A DNA stretch of 64,000 nt from Caballeronia grimmiae (GCF_000698555.1 NZ_JFHE01000026.1:1-64000); one strand, 5' to 3'. Shown: positions 50,644 through 60,337, counted from the stretch's first letter. Notes: generated from the sequence alone by a model not told the origin. Numbers and translations: made by a program.

Positions 50644-51645
50644 TCAGCGCGCAGCAGCCGCGACCGGCCGCGCGAACGCCGGATCGATCAGGGCATCGAC
50701 CACCTGGGCCGGGTCGACGCCCGCCTTCACGAGCTGCTCCTCGGTGAGGATCGGCGCGGCTGCCTTCAGTGCCGCGCGTTGCGTGTCGCCGGGGAGCGGA
50801 TCGCTGAAATCGTTGCGCTCCAGTTGCAGTTTCGCGACCGGCAGGGAGACCCTGGACTCGTCGGCGAGAATCTTCGCCGTATCGTCCGGATGCGCGATGA
50901 TCCACACGCGCGCGTGCTCGTAGACCTTCAGCACGCGGCCGACGGCCTGCGGATACTGGCTGGCGAAGGCCTCGCGAACGTTAAGGAAACCGTATGTGTT
51001 GAAGCCGACGTTGCGATAGAGCAGACGCGCGCCATCATCGATCTGCGCGGCCGCCATGTGAGGGTCGAGGCCGGCCCACGCATCGACCTGTCCCTTCGCC
51101 AGCGCGGCGCGTCCGTCCGGATGCTGGAGATTGACGATCTCGACGTCGTCGCGTGAGAGGCCTGCGGTCTTCAATGCGCGGAGGGTGAAGAGGAACGGAT
51201 CGGTGCCGCGCGTGGCCGCAATCTTCCTCCCTTTCAGGTCGGCGAGCGAGTGGATCGGCGAGTCCCGGCGCACGACGAGCGCGGTCCACTCCGGACGCGA
51301 GAAGACGTACACCGCGCGGATCGGGTTGCCGTTGGCGCGTCCGAGCACGGCCGCAAGTCCGGCGGTCGAACCGAAATCGACCGCGCCGCTGTTCAGATAT
51401 TCGAGCGCCCGGTTGGAGCCGAGGCTCAGCACCCAGCGGATCGCCGTCTGGTCCGGTTTGAATTCTTCATCCAGCCAGCCGAAGTGCTTGATGACGAGAC
51501 TCTCGGGCGAGTAGTACGCATAGTCCACACGGATCTCGGCGGGAGCGGCAGCGGTCGCCGCGCGGGCATGCAGCGGCAAGACGCTCGCCAGCGACATGCA
51601 CAGAATGGCCGCGTAGTGCAGCACGCGCGAGCAGAACGGCTTCAT
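50644..51645 (-). CDS. ABC transporter substrate-binding protein (SsuA-like, aliphatic sulfonate class)
   Basis: This 333-residue periplasmic protein has a signal peptide ending near ASVLPLHARAATAAAP (cleavage about 28-34). The mature part shows IRVDYAYYSPESLVIKHFGW, IRWVLSLGSNRALEYLNSGA, VDFGSTAGLAAVLGRANGNP and AATRGTDPFLFTLRAL, as in SsuA-type proteins. A GGAGTG site precedes the ATG at 51645; the frame upstream is not signal-like. It leads transporter 3. With DszA-type monooxygenase genes divergently placed, an organosulfur ligand is the natural reading. Confidence 0.91.
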   Translation of the reverse strand: MKPFCSRVLHYAAILCMSLASVLPLHARAATAAAPAEIRVDYAYYSPESLVIKHFGWLDEEFKPDQTAIRWVLSLGSNRALEYLNSGAVDFGSTAGLAAVLGRANGNPIRAVYVFSRPEWTALVVRRDSPIHSLADLKGRKIAATRGTDPFLFTLRALKTAGLSRDDVEIVNLQHPDGRAALAKGQVDAWAGLDPHMAAAQIDDGARLLYRNVGFNTYGFLNVREAFASQYPQAVGRVLKVYEHARVWIIAHPDDTAKILADESRVSLPVAKLQLERNDFSDPLPGDTQRAALKAAAPILTEEQLVKAGVDPAQVVDALIDPAFARPVAAAAR

Positions 51646-51874
51646 CGGAAACACTCCGGAAGTAAAAAAGAGGGATGCCGCGTGACGCGGGCTCAACGTT
51701 TGAATGTAGTTCAGCGGACAGCCGTGGAAAACCAAGAAATCCGCGTTTGAAAAGCGCGCGGACTGCTAAGTCGGGCACGGCTTTTCGTCATGCGCGCCGC
51801 AGATTTGGTTATCAGATGCAATTCGTTCCAATCCCCGCGCGAGATGGCTACGCTGTGGCGGCTCTCAACCACGC

Positions 51875-52237
51875 ATGACGCCGACCATGACTCAACGCGA
51901 TCTACTGATTCTGCTGGAACCGGGCCTCACCGATCCGAAGCGCCCCGGCGAAGTGTTCATCTGTCCGGATGGCGCACCGATCGAGGGCCTGCTCGCAAGC
52001 GATCCGGCGCGCAACGCCCGGCTCGATATCCGCCGCGTGCCGTTCGAGCGTCCGCGCCAGGCGGCGGTCGAAGCACTGAGCGAGGCGCATCAAAGTCTGC
52101 CCGTGCTGGTGCTCGGCGACGAGTACCCCGCACCGTCCGACGCGAAGAGCCTGGGCGAGAAACGCTTCGTCACCGATACGCGCCGCATTCTCGCGTTGCT
52201 TGCGCAGCGGCACGGTTTTCCGAAAGTGCATGATTGA
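51875..52237 (+). CDS. DUF3088-like protein
   Basis: This 120-residue cytoplasmic protein has a recognisable DUF3088 pattern: LLILLEPGLTDPKRPGEVFI, CPDGAPIEGLLAS, QSLPVLVLGDEYP, and a C-terminal RRILALLAQRHGFP. The family has a thioredoxin-like look (strand, then CP at the helix start), but here only one Cys is present in CPDG. The start at 51875 lacks a strong ribosome site; 51887 is an alternative. It lies 24 bp upstream of the LLM monooxygenase gene on the same strand, so it is likely cotranscribed. The function is unknown; a link to sulfur monooxygenases is positional. Confidence 0.72.
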   Translation: MTPTMTQRDLLILLEPGLTDPKRPGEVFICPDGAPIEGLLASDPARNARLDIRRVPFERPRQAAVEALSEAHQSLPVLVLGDEYPAPSDAKSLGEKRFVTDTRRILALLAQRHGFPKVHD

Positions 52238-52261
52238 TCCGGCATACGAGACTATTCGCTC

Positions 52262-53590
52262 ATGGCCCGACCCATACATCTGAATCTCTTCGTTCACGGA
52301 CGCGGTCATCACGAGGCAGGCTGGCGTCATTCCGGCGCGACGCGCCAGGCGCTGACCGATATTGATTATTTTCGCGATCTCGCCGTCAGGGCCGAGCAAA
52401 GCCGGTTCGATTCCGTGTTCTTCGCCGATGCGCTCGCGCTTGGCGATGGCGCGCAATTCGTCGCGTCCGGCGCACTGGAGCCGATCACCACACTCGCGGC
52501 GCTCTCGCAGACGACCTCGCGCATCGGACTGATCGCGACGGCATCGACCACTTACACGGAGCCGTTCAATCTCGCGCGCCAGTTCGCCTCGCTGGATCAT
52601 ATTTCGCGCGGCCGCATCGGCTGGAACATCGTGACTTCGTGGGTGGGCGGCGCGGGGCCGAACTTCGGCTACGAGCAGCAGATCGAGCATGCCGAACGCT
52701 ATGCGCGCGCGCATGAGTTTCTCGAAGTCGTCACGCAGCTATGGGATAGCTGGGCCGATGACGCCATCGTCGATGACGCGTCGAGCGGCCGCTTTCTCGA
52801 TCCGGCGCGCGTGCGGAAGATCGGCTATCGCGGGAAGTTTCATCGCGTAGCAGGGCCGCTGAATCTGCCGCGCCCGCCGCAGGGGCATCCGGTGCTGGTG
52901 CAGGCGGGATCGTCGGCGACGGGCAAGGCGTTCGCCGCGCGCTACGCGGAAGCGGTATTCACCGCGCATCTGACGAAGCAGTCCGCGATCGACTTCTACG
53001 CCGAACTCAAGGCGGGCGCGAGGGCCGCGGGCCGCTCGGAACAGGACATCGTGATCCTGCCGGGCATCAGCGCGGCGATCGGGTCGACCGAAGCCGAAGC
53101 CAGTGCCCTGCTCGACGAACTCGACTCGATCACCGATGTCAGCGTGGGGCTCGGCCGCCTGTCGAACCGCTTCGGCGGCTACGATTTTTCGACATTGCCG
53201 CTCGATCAGCCGTTGTCCGTGGATGACTTTCCGGACCCGTCCACGGTGCAGGCCGCGCAAAGCCGCGCGGCAGTCATCACGCAACTGGTGGCGCGCGAGC
53301 GTCCGACCTTGCGCAGCCTGTTGAGGAGGCTCGCCGCGGCGCGCGGGCACTTCACGCTGTCCGGCACTCCTGAACAGATCGCCGACGTGATCGCCGACTG
53401 GGCTGAAAGCCGCGCCGCCGATGGCTTCAACGTCATGCCGCCCGTGCTGCCCGCGCAGCTCGAACACTTTACCGAACACGTCGTGCCGATCCTGCAAAGT
53501 CGCGGCCTGTTCCGGCGCGAGTACGAAGCCGCCACGCTGCGCGGTCACTACGGTCTCGCACGTCCCGCCAATCCTCATTTCAAGTCTTGA
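52262..53590 (+). CDS. FMNH2-dependent LLM monooxygenase, NtaA/SnaA/DszA family
   Basis: This 442-residue class C flavin monooxygenase has the bacterial luciferase-like TIM barrel and uses reduced FMN from a separate reductase. Diagnostic segments are LNLFVHGRGHHEAGWRHSGA, RFDSVFFADALALG, TTYTEPFNLARQFASLDHIS, RGRIGWNIVTSW and GPLNLPRPPQGHPVLVQAGS. The length fits DszA, NtaA and DmoA. It would cleave C-S or C-N bonds of sulfones, sulfides or chelators. The stop overlaps the next gene's start (TGATG), coupling it to a binding protein. No flavin reductase gene is seen in the window. The substrate is inferred to be organosulfur. Confidence 0.9.
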   Translation: MARPIHLNLFVHGRGHHEAGWRHSGATRQALTDIDYFRDLAVRAEQSRFDSVFFADALALGDGAQFVASGALEPITTLAALSQTTSRIGLIATASTTYTEPFNLARQFASLDHISRGRIGWNIVTSWVGGAGPNFGYEQQIEHAERYARAHEFLEVVTQLWDSWADDAIVDDASSGRFLDPARVRKIGYRGKFHRVAGPLNLPRPPQGHPVLVQAGSSATGKAFAARYAEAVFTAHLTKQSAIDFYAELKAGARAAGRSEQDIVILPGISAAIGSTEAEASALLDELDSITDVSVGLGRLSNRFGGYDFSTLPLDQPLSVDDFPDPSTVQAAQSRAAVITQLVARERPTLRSLLRRLAAARGHFTLSGTPEQIADVIADWAESRAADGFNVMPPVLPAQLEHFTEHVVPILQSRGLFRREYEAATLRGHYGLARPANPHFKS

Positions 53591-54543
53591 TGCCGATTCG
53601 ATCCCTGAAATACATCATCGCCGCCGGGTGCCTCGCCGTCGCGTGCGCCGCGCACGCGGACGAGGGCTATCCCGCGCAGATTCACATCGGTATCCAGAAG
53701 GGCGACGGGCTCGTCGCGCTGCGTGCGTCGGGCAAGCTGGAGCAGGTGTTCGCTGTGCATCACGTCAAGGTTTCGTGGCATGAGTTCGTCTATGGCGCGC
53801 CGCTCGTCGAAGCCATCAACGCGGGCGACGTGGATGTAGGCACGGTCGGCTCGACGCCGCCGATCATGGCGCAGGCGGGCGCGGCGCCGGCGGTCGTGTA
53901 CGTGGCGTATGCGCCGAGACTCGTCAGAAGCTATGCGATCGTCGTGCCGAAGGATTCGCCCGTGAAGAACCTGAGCGATCTCAAGGGCAGGAAGATCGCC
54001 TTCGCCAAGGGCTCGCAAGGGCACCTGTTCGTGCTCAAGGCGATGCAGGACGCACACATGAACCCGGACTCCGCGCAGTTCACGTACCTGTCCTACGGCG
54101 ATGCGCGCTCGGCGTTCGAGCGCGGCTTCATCGATGCGTGGGCCGTGCCCGATCCGCGCTACGCGGACACCGAGTTGACCACCGGCGCGCGGACCATTCT
54201 CACCATCGGGGATCTGTCGGTGCCGCAATACGGCTTCTATATCTCGACGCGCGGCTTCGCGCAAAAGTATCCCGCCGCGCTGCGCCTGCTGTTCGATCAG
54301 CTTGCGCGGCAAACGAGCGACAGCCTCACGCATCCGCAAGACACGGCGCGATTCCTGTCCGCCAACACGGGAGTGCCGCTGGAGGTGTGGAAACGCGCGA
54401 TCTCGCGTCTGGAGTGGGGCGCGAGCTATCCGATTCCCGACGATGTGATCCGCGCGCAGCAAAACTCGGCCGATCTGGCTTTCGATACGAAGGTCATTCC
54501 GCGCCGCATCGATGTGCGGCAGGCGGTGTTGCAGATCAAGTGA
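53590..54543 (+). CDS. ABC transporter substrate-binding protein (SsuA/TauA-like)
   Basis: This 317-residue periplasmic binding protein has a signal peptide ending ACAAHADEG (cleavage about residue 23). Motifs include QIHIGIQKGDGLVALRASGK, VDVGTVGSTPPIMAQAGAAP and LKGRKIAFAKGSQGHLFVL, the sulfonate-binding pattern. Its ATG at 53590 overlaps the monooxygenase stop. No permease or ATPase follows, so it may use transporter 3 or another importer's membrane parts. The tight coupling to a DszA-type enzyme implies that it captures that enzyme's substrate. Confidence 0.9.
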   Translation: MPIRSLKYIIAAGCLAVACAAHADEGYPAQIHIGIQKGDGLVALRASGKLEQVFAVHHVKVSWHEFVYGAPLVEAINAGDVDVGTVGSTPPIMAQAGAAPAVVYVAYAPRLVRSYAIVVPKDSPVKNLSDLKGRKIAFAKGSQGHLFVLKAMQDAHMNPDSAQFTYLSYGDARSAFERGFIDAWAVPDPRYADTELTTGARTILTIGDLSVPQYGFYISTRGFAQKYPAALRLLFDQLARQTSDSLTHPQDTARFLSANTGVPLEVWKRAISRLEWGASYPIPDDVIRAQQNSADLAFDTKVIPRRIDVRQAVLQIK

Positions 54544-54854
54544 GCCGCCGCCTGCGCCGGGCGCACGTGCTTTGGCGGGGCACGCAGTGCACGGCGGCTT
54601 AGCGCGCATCAATGCAGGCTGCTTTTACTTAGCTCAAGAACGCCGAATGATCCCGCCTCGCTGGTCGCGCTGTCCGGCAGATCAGCGAACTTGCGGTAGC
54701 CCTCGCCTTATGCTGGCTTGCCTTCGGCTTCGGTCCCGGTTACGGCAGCACAGGTAGGCCAGCAAAAGTGCCTCTCAGGCCAACGCCGGTGCATGCGCTT
54801 GCCGTCGAGGTCGCGCATCCGGCCCGGCCTGGCTTGCGGGGATGAGCAATCGGT
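54544..54854. other. convergent intergenic stretch with inverted repeat
   Basis: There is no gene. Arms AGCCGCCG (54543-54550) and CGGCGGCT (54592-54599) enclose 41 bases just after the binding-protein stop and could form a terminator-like hairpin, without a T-run. Confidence 0.4.
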
Positions 54855-56030
54855 TCAAGCTTCGGCGCGCGGCAGCACACCCAGCGCGGCACGCCCCGCG
54901 TTGGCGCGAATCAGAGCGTTGACCGGCGCATGAATGCGACCGCACTGCACGTCGCGATAGTGTCGTTCGAGCGGATTGCGGCGCGCTAGTCCGTGATTGC
55001 CCGCCAGGTCGAGCGCGATGTCCACCGCTTCGATCGCGTTTTCGATGACCGCGTGCTTTACGACCGTCGCGAGCGCATCCGGCGCTTCGTTCGTATCGAA
55101 GGAGCGGGCGTGCGAGACGAGCAGCCAGTCGCTGGTGGCGAGCAGCGTTTCGATTCTGCCGATGCCCTCCTGCACCGCGGAGACCGTCGCAAGCGGCGCG
55201 CCGCCGAGGGCGCTCGGCCTGCGCTCCTTCACGAACGACACGATCCAGTCACGCGCCGCGCGGGCGACACCGTCGTAGACCGAGCCGATCAGACTCAGAT
55301 ACCACGCAATGCTGTGCGGGTCGCGCTGCAGACCGAGGCGGGCGGGCTTAAGCGCGACGGCGTCGTCGCGTGCCAGGGCGACGTCGTCGAACAGCACGTC
55401 GTGGCTCGCGCTCGCGCGCATGCCGATCGGGTCCCATGTCCCGACGATGCGCACGCCCGGCGCGTCGCGCGGCACGAGAAAATGCCCGAGGCGCGGCTCG
55501 TCCTCGTCGGTGCGCGCGAGCACGTTTATCCAGGCGAGCAGCGGCGCGCCGGTCACATACACCTTATGGCCGGAGATGTGCCAGCCGTCGCGCGTGCGGC
55601 GCGCGATCGTATCGGGCAATCCGCCGAACGACGGCGAGCCGAGCGCCGGTTCGACCTGCGCCGCGTTGAGCAGCGCGCGGCCTTCGACGGAAGCCCGCCG
55701 CAACCGTCGCGCGAGCGCGGGCGGCCAGTCGTCCGAGCCCGTGCCTTCGGCGCGCGTGATGATCGCGTGCTGGCAATAGTGCATCGACAGAATCAGCGCC
55801 ACGGACGGATCGCCGCGCGCGATCTCGCTCACGATCGCGCGCGACACGGCCAGTCCCGCGCCGTGTCCGCCTTCATCCGCCGGAATGTTGGCGCGCACGA
55901 GGCCCGCCCGTTCGAGCGCATCGAACTGCGCGACGGGCGCCGCGCCGGTGCGGTCGTGCTCCGCGGCCTGCGCGGCGAACGTGCGCCCGAGTTCGGCCGC
56001 GGCGTCGATCAGCGTCCGGTGTGCGTTCAT
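54855..56030 (-). CDS. acyl-CoA dehydrogenase-like flavin monooxygenase (SfnB/DszC-type)
   Basis: This 391-residue protein of the acyl-CoA dehydrogenase fold has N-terminal helices (FDALERAGLVRANIPADEGG), a beta middle domain (WHISGHKVYVTGAPLLAWIN, then VGTWDPIGMRASASHDVLFD) and a C-terminal helical bundle ending LDLAGNHGLARRNPLERHYR. The catalytic Glu of true dehydrogenases is not evident; Arg/His-rich ends and the context fit the SfnB/DszC branch, FMNH2-dependent monooxygenases or their relatives near sulfone-degrading enzymes. Its start overlaps the aldo/keto reductase stop (ATGA). It is the last gene of a minus-strand run with an SfnG-like enzyme. The assignment within the branch is moderate. 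Confidence 0.82.
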   Translation of the reverse strand: MNAHRTLIDAAAELGRTFAAQAAEHDRTGAAPVAQFDALERAGLVRANIPADEGGHGAGLAVSRAIVSEIARGDPSVALILSMHYCQHAIITRAEGTGSDDWPPALARRLRRASVEGRALLNAAQVEPALGSPSFGGLPDTIARRTRDGWHISGHKVYVTGAPLLAWINVLARTDEDEPRLGHFLVPRDAPGVRIVGTWDPIGMRASASHDVLFDDVALARDDAVALKPARLGLQRDPHSIAWYLSLIGSVYDGVARAARDWIVSFVKERRPSALGGAPLATVSAVQEGIGRIETLLATSDWLLVSHARSFDTNEAPDALATVVKHAVIENAIEAVDIALDLAGNHGLARRNPLERHYRDVQCGRIHAPVNALIRANAGRAALGVLPRAEA

Positions 56031-57082
56031 CGTGTCACCGTATCGTCGTCCGAACCATGACGGGCGATGCGCCCGAAAAATGGATGGCCCGGATCATTGA
56101 AGCCCGGCGTCGACGGATGGCCGGTCGCGACGAGCGCGTCGACGAAGGCCTCGTCCCGCGCATCGAGCCGGAAGCCGAGCGCGGGCAGATAGTCTTGCCA
56201 CTGCGCTTCGGTGCGCGGCCCCGCGATGGTCGACGTCACGTAACGGCTGTTCAGCACCCACGCGAGCGCGAACTGGCCGGCCGTGACGCCGCGCGACGCG
56301 GCATGTTCGTGCACGCGACGCGCGAGTTCGATCGACTCCGGCCGCCATTCGGTCTGCTGCAGGCGACGGTCGCGGCGTCCGGCGCGCGTGTCGGCGGCGG
56401 GCGTCGCGCCCGGCTGATACTTTCCCGTCAGCACGCCGCGCGCGAGCGGGCTATACGAAATCACGCCGAGACCGTAACGGTGCGCGGCCGTGAGCTGCTC
56501 GGCCTCGACCTGACGGTTCGCGATGTTGTAGAGCGGCTGGCTCGCGACGGGGCGCGGCACGCCGAGCGCGTCGGCGACATGCGCGAACTCCGCGATGCGC
56601 CACGCGCGGTGATTCGACAGCCCGTAATAGCGGATCTTGCCCGCCGCGATCAGGTCGCCGAGCGCGCGCACGGTTTCCTCGACGGGCGTCGCGTGATCCT
56701 CTCGATGCAGATAGACCAGATCGATGTAATCGGTGCCGAGCCGGGCGAGGCTCGCGTCGATCGCGCGCAGCACGTGCTTGCGCGACGCGCCCGCGGCGTT
56801 CACATCCGCATCCGCGTGGCCCGATGCGTCGCGCAGCGGATTGCCGAACTTCGTCGCGAGCACCCAGCGATCGCGCTGTCTCGCGATATGGCGTCCGACG
56901 ACGCGCTCGGATTCTCCGCCGTTGTAGACGTCGGCGGTGTCGATCGAATTGACGCCCTGTTCCGCCGCCTGATCGATGATGCGCGCCGAAGTGGCGTCGT
57001 CGGTCGCGCCGCCGAACATCATCGTGCCGAGCGTGAGGGTGGAAATTTTCAGGCCGCTATGGCCGGGCTGGCGATATTCCAT
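56027..57082 (-). CDS. aldo/keto reductase
   Basis: This is a 351-residue NADPH-dependent TIM-barrel oxidoreductase. The tetrad is Asp48 and Tyr53 (SIDTADVYNGGESE), Lys78 (LATKFGN) and His126 (LVYLHRED). The N terminus MEYRQPGHSGLKISTLTLGT is typical of the YajO/IolS-like group. It lies 28 bp downstream of the family-5 binding-protein gene and overlaps the SfnB-like gene by 4 bases. It may reduce an aldehyde released by C-S cleavage of the imported compound. The fold and tetrad are certain; the role is inferred from operon position. Confidence 0.88.
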   Translation of the reverse strand: MEYRQPGHSGLKISTLTLGTMMFGGATDDATSARIIDQAAEQGVNSIDTADVYNGGESERVVGRHIARQRDRWVLATKFGNPLRDASGHADADVNAAGASRKHVLRAIDASLARLGTDYIDLVYLHREDHATPVEETVRALGDLIAAGKIRYYGLSNHRAWRIAEFAHVADALGVPRPVASQPLYNIANRQVEAEQLTAAHRYGLGVISYSPLARGVLTGKYQPGATPAADTRAGRRDRRLQQTEWRPESIELARRVHEHAASRGVTAGQFALAWVLNSRYVTSTIAGPRTEAQWQDYLPALGFRLDARDEAFVDALVATGHPSTPGFNDPGHPFFGRIARHGSDDDTVTR

Positions 57083-57110
57083 GTCGTTCGTGTCATTGAA
57101 GATGAGGGGG

Positions 57111-58691
57111 TCAGCGTTGCAGCCAGACATCGGCGAAACTCGCGGCCGTGCCGTCGGGCGATATCGTGTGATTGCGCACGCCGCGCGAATAGACCGTCAC
57201 GTACTGCGGCGAGACGAGATTCAGGTCGGGCACGTCCTTTTCGAGAATGCGCTGGATCTGCGCGAAAGACTGCTTGCGTTTCCCTTCGTCGGTTTCCTGC
57301 GCGGCGTCGGCGAAAAGGCGGTCGATTTCCGGATTGCTGTAGTGCGAGCCGTTCGTGAACGGCACGCCGGGCCGGAAGTTGTCGGTCGTATAGAGGCGGG
57401 CCACGCCGACCACCGGATCGAACAGGTTGCTCATGCCGTTGACGCTGAAATCGAAATCGCGATCCGTATAGATGCGCTTGAGATACGCGGGCAGGTCCTG
57501 CGTGCGGATCGTCACCGTGATGCCCACGCGATTCAGCGCGGATTTCACGTATTCCGCCGTGCGCGGCGGCAGATCGCCGATGGGTAGCGGATCGACCGTC
57601 AGCGCGAAACGTGTGCCGTCCGCGCGGCGCGGATACCCGGCTTCGTCGAGCAGCGCGTTGGCGCGCGCGAGATCGAACGGATAGGGCGTCGGCGCGGGAT
57701 CGTAGTAGGGATTGGTCGGCATCAGGGGACTCGCGCTCGCGGTCGCATAGCCGTAGTAGACGACCTTGCGGATCACCTCGCGATCGATCGCCGAGGCGAT
57801 CGCCTGACGCACCTTCAGGTTTTTCAGCACCGGGTGGTCGAGATTGAACTCCATGCGCGCGACCCCCGCCTGGAACTCGTAGCCGCGCGTCTCGATGCCC
57901 AGCTTCGGATCGGCTTTCAGACGCGCGAGATCGGCGAGCGGCACGGGCGTGTCCGAGCCGAGATCGACGGAACCGTTCTCCAGCGCGACGGCGCGCGCGG
58001 CCGGGTCGGCGATCACCTTCACGATGAGCTTGTCCAGATAAGGCTTGCCTTTGTCCCAGTAATCGTCATTGCGCGCATATTCGATATAGCTGCCGCGCAC
58101 CCATTTGACGAACCGGAACGGCCCGGTGCCGACGGGCGCGTTGTTCGCGGCGTTGCTCAGCACATCGCGGCCTTCGTAGAGATGTTTCGGCAGGATCGGC
58201 GTTTCGGAGGCCGAGAACGCGCGGATCAAATACGGCGCGGGCTTCGACAACGTGATGACGACGGTGCCCGCATCGGGCGTGTCGATGGCGGTCACGTTCG
58301 CGAAGGTCGTCTTCGCGCGCGGATGCACGGTGCGCAAAGTCTGCAGCGACCACGCGACATCCGCCGACGTGAACGGCTTGCCGTCCTGCCACCTCACGCC
58401 CTGGCGAAGATGGAACACGTAGCGCTGGCCGTTGTCTGCGATTTCCCACGAGGTGGCGAGCGAGGGCTTCGGCTGGAACCCATAGTCGTAATCGAGCAGG
58501 CCTTCGACGACTTTCGGGCTGACCTTCAGCACGTTGACCGCGGTCGTCGCGAGGTCGACGAGCGCGGTGGGTTCGGGCGTTACGACGAAATTGAGCGTGC
58601 CGCCGCGCGTCTGCGCGCGTGCGCCGTGCGTCGTGCAGGCGAGGCTCACGGCCGTGATGAGGAGTGCGCGCCGCATCGGGAATCGGATCAT
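57111..58691 (-). CDS. family 5 (peptide/nickel type) ABC substrate-binding protein
   Basis: This 526-residue periplasmic binding protein is of the DppA/OppA class. A Sec signal ends THGARA before QTRGGTLNF (cleavage after about 26). Family motifs are RQGVRWQDGKPFTSADVAWS, NAPVGTGPFRFVKW and VRQAIASAIDR. It is a close paralogue of the protein at 60338 (for example TFANVT, SKPAPYL, PKHLYE and NNAPVGTGPFRF are shared) but uses Sec instead of Tat export. It lies in the run between SfnG-like and aldo/keto reductase genes. It may bind a sulfur compound rather than a peptide. No permease is adjacent on its strand. Confidence 0.9.
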   Translation of the reverse strand: MIRFPMRRALLITAVSLACTTHGARAQTRGGTLNFVVTPEPTALVDLATTAVNVLKVSPKVVEGLLDYDYGFQPKPSLATSWEIADNGQRYVFHLRQGVRWQDGKPFTSADVAWSLQTLRTVHPRAKTTFANVTAIDTPDAGTVVITLSKPAPYLIRAFSASETPILPKHLYEGRDVLSNAANNAPVGTGPFRFVKWVRGSYIEYARNDDYWDKGKPYLDKLIVKVIADPAARAVALENGSVDLGSDTPVPLADLARLKADPKLGIETRGYEFQAGVARMEFNLDHPVLKNLKVRQAIASAIDREVIRKVVYYGYATASASPLMPTNPYYDPAPTPYPFDLARANALLDEAGYPRRADGTRFALTVDPLPIGDLPPRTAEYVKSALNRVGITVTIRTQDLPAYLKRIYTDRDFDFSVNGMSNLFDPVVGVARLYTTDNFRPGVPFTNGSHYSNPEIDRLFADAAQETDEGKRKQSFAQIQRILEKDVPDLNLVSPQYVTVYSRGVRNHTISPDGTAASFADVWLQR

Positions 58692-58871
58692 GGGCAGCAA
58701 TCGATGGAGTGGGAAAGGGCGTTCAGGCGGCCGCCTCTGCGCCGCCCGCCCGCCGGCCTGTGACGACGGCTTCGAGCGGCGCGGCATCGCGTTGCGCGCC
58801 GATACCGAACGGCGTCGGCGTGGGGCAACGGGTGTACCAGATTCGGCTCATGGAAATGGGAAGCGTGAAGG

Positions 58872-60080
58872 TCAATGCCGCAGGCCCGCTTCGCGCAACA
58901 GCGGCAGGACGCGGTCGCCGAAGAAGTCGAGATCGGGTTTGAAATCGAAGAAGCTCAGCTGCACGCCGTCGACGCCGGCGCGATGCAGGCGCACGATGGT
59001 GTCGGCCACTTCCTCCGGCGATCCGGTGATCGAGACGTTGCCGCCCACTGCGCGCGCCGCGGCCTGCGTGCGCTGATCGATGTTGCCGCGCCACGCGTGC
59101 GCGTCGCTGTCGAAGCGCTGGAAGCTGCCTTCGTCGGCATGCGCGACGATCGCATCGCGATACGCGCGCGCTTCCGCCGCCGTCTCGCGGCACACGACGA
59201 GCGGGTTGAGCAGCGTGCGAATCGTGCGGCCATGCTTCGCAGCGGCGGCTTTCACACGCGCGGCGTGCGCGGGCAGCGCCTCCAGCGCGCGATCGATGTC
59301 CGGCCCCGCCGGGCTCGTGATGAACACGACATCCGAATAGCGCGCGGCGAACTCGATGCCCGCGTCCGAGCCGGTCGCATTGATGAGCAGCGGCCTGCCG
59401 TAGCGAGGCTTGGGCGTGACGAACGCGCCATTGAGCTTCCAGCTCGACAGCTCCGGTTCGAACGTGAAGTTTTCGCGTTGCGCCCAGAGCTGCTGCACGG
59501 CGTCGATGAACTCGCCGGCCATCTCATAGCGCCGGTCGTGCTCGATGCGGTTCCAGCCGAACATCTCGTGCTCCACCGCGCGATGTCCCGTCACGACGTT
59601 GATGCCCCAGCGCCCGCGCGAGATGTGATCGAGCGTCGCGGTGAACTTCGCGAAGTGCAGCGGGTGCCACGGACCGTACAGCACGTGGCTGGTCGCCGCG
59701 AGAAGGATGCGTTCGGTGCGTGCGGTGAGCGCGGCGAGCGTCATGAAAGAATCGAGCGCCTCGCCGTTGAAGACGCCGCCGTAACCGCCTTTCGGCAACC
59801 ATTGCGACAGCGCGAAAACGAGGTCGAAGCCGAGCGCTTCGGCCTTCAGCACGAGATCGGCGTTGTAGTCGAAGGACCAGTCGGTCGTGCGCGGCAGCGT
59901 GGATGCGCTCCAGCCGCCTGCCTGGATCGGCAGGAAGAGTCCCAGCATGAGCGGCTGCGCGAACACGCGCGACACCGGGCTGTCGGGGAACTGCGCGGGC
60001 GACGCGACATCGACGAATGCACTCGCATGCGCCTGCGTGGTGTGAGATTCAGCGTCAAGTGAAAGCGCGGTCTCGCTCAT
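58872..60080 (-). CDS. LLM flavin monooxygenase (SfnG/SsuD-like)
   Basis: This 402-residue reduced-FMN-dependent monooxygenase has the luciferase-like barrel. Segments LMLGLFLPIQAGGWSASTLP, TTDWSFDYNADLVLKAEALG, TATLDHISRGRWGINVVTGH and FGWNRIEHDRRYEMAGEFID follow the pattern of dimethylsulfone monooxygenase SfnG and alkanesulfonate monooxygenase SsuD. An unusual N-terminal extension of about 40 residues precedes the barrel. The start is at 60080. It heads a minus-strand run with a binding protein, an aldo/keto reductase and an SfnB-like gene, and is divergent from the second family-5 transporter. C-S bond cleavage releasing sulfite or sulfinate is the likely role. Confidence 0.88.
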   Translation of the reverse strand: MSETALSLDAESHTTQAHASAFVDVASPAQFPDSPVSRVFAQPLMLGLFLPIQAGGWSASTLPRTTDWSFDYNADLVLKAEALGFDLVFALSQWLPKGGYGGVFNGEALDSFMTLAALTARTERILLAATSHVLYGPWHPLHFAKFTATLDHISRGRWGINVVTGHRAVEHEMFGWNRIEHDRRYEMAGEFIDAVQQLWAQRENFTFEPELSSWKLNGAFVTPKPRYGRPLLINATGSDAGIEFAARYSDVVFITSPAGPDIDRALEALPAHAARVKAAAAKHGRTIRTLLNPLVVCRETAAEARAYRDAIVAHADEGSFQRFDSDAHAWRGNIDQRTQAAARAVGGNVSITGSPEEVADTIVRLHRAGVDGVQLSFFDFKPDLDFFGDRVLPLLREAGLRH

Positions 60081-60337
60081 GTTTGCGTGTCCGTAAGTTA
60101 CTGTCGACGTCATTCATCGGGGCACGAAAGTTAAGCACGCGCTGATCCGTCCCGGCAAAGAATCATTTGCGGTTTGCTTTCGACGTGGCATTGCACTCCC
60201 CGTCACATGCTTTTCGCCGCGGCGTGCTTTCCTTATGCGCAACCGTTCGTTCACGCACGCGCGATGCCGTTTTATCGTGATCGCCGCGGCGCGTCACATT
60301 GGGCCGTCGAACAACGAACAAAGAGGAACGGCACTAC

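Noticed and set aside
55000..60060. long plus-strand frames opposite the SfnB-like, aldo/keto reductase and LLM genes
   Set aside because: The minus-strand proteins have complete catalytic motifs and coupled starts; the plus-strand frames have none.
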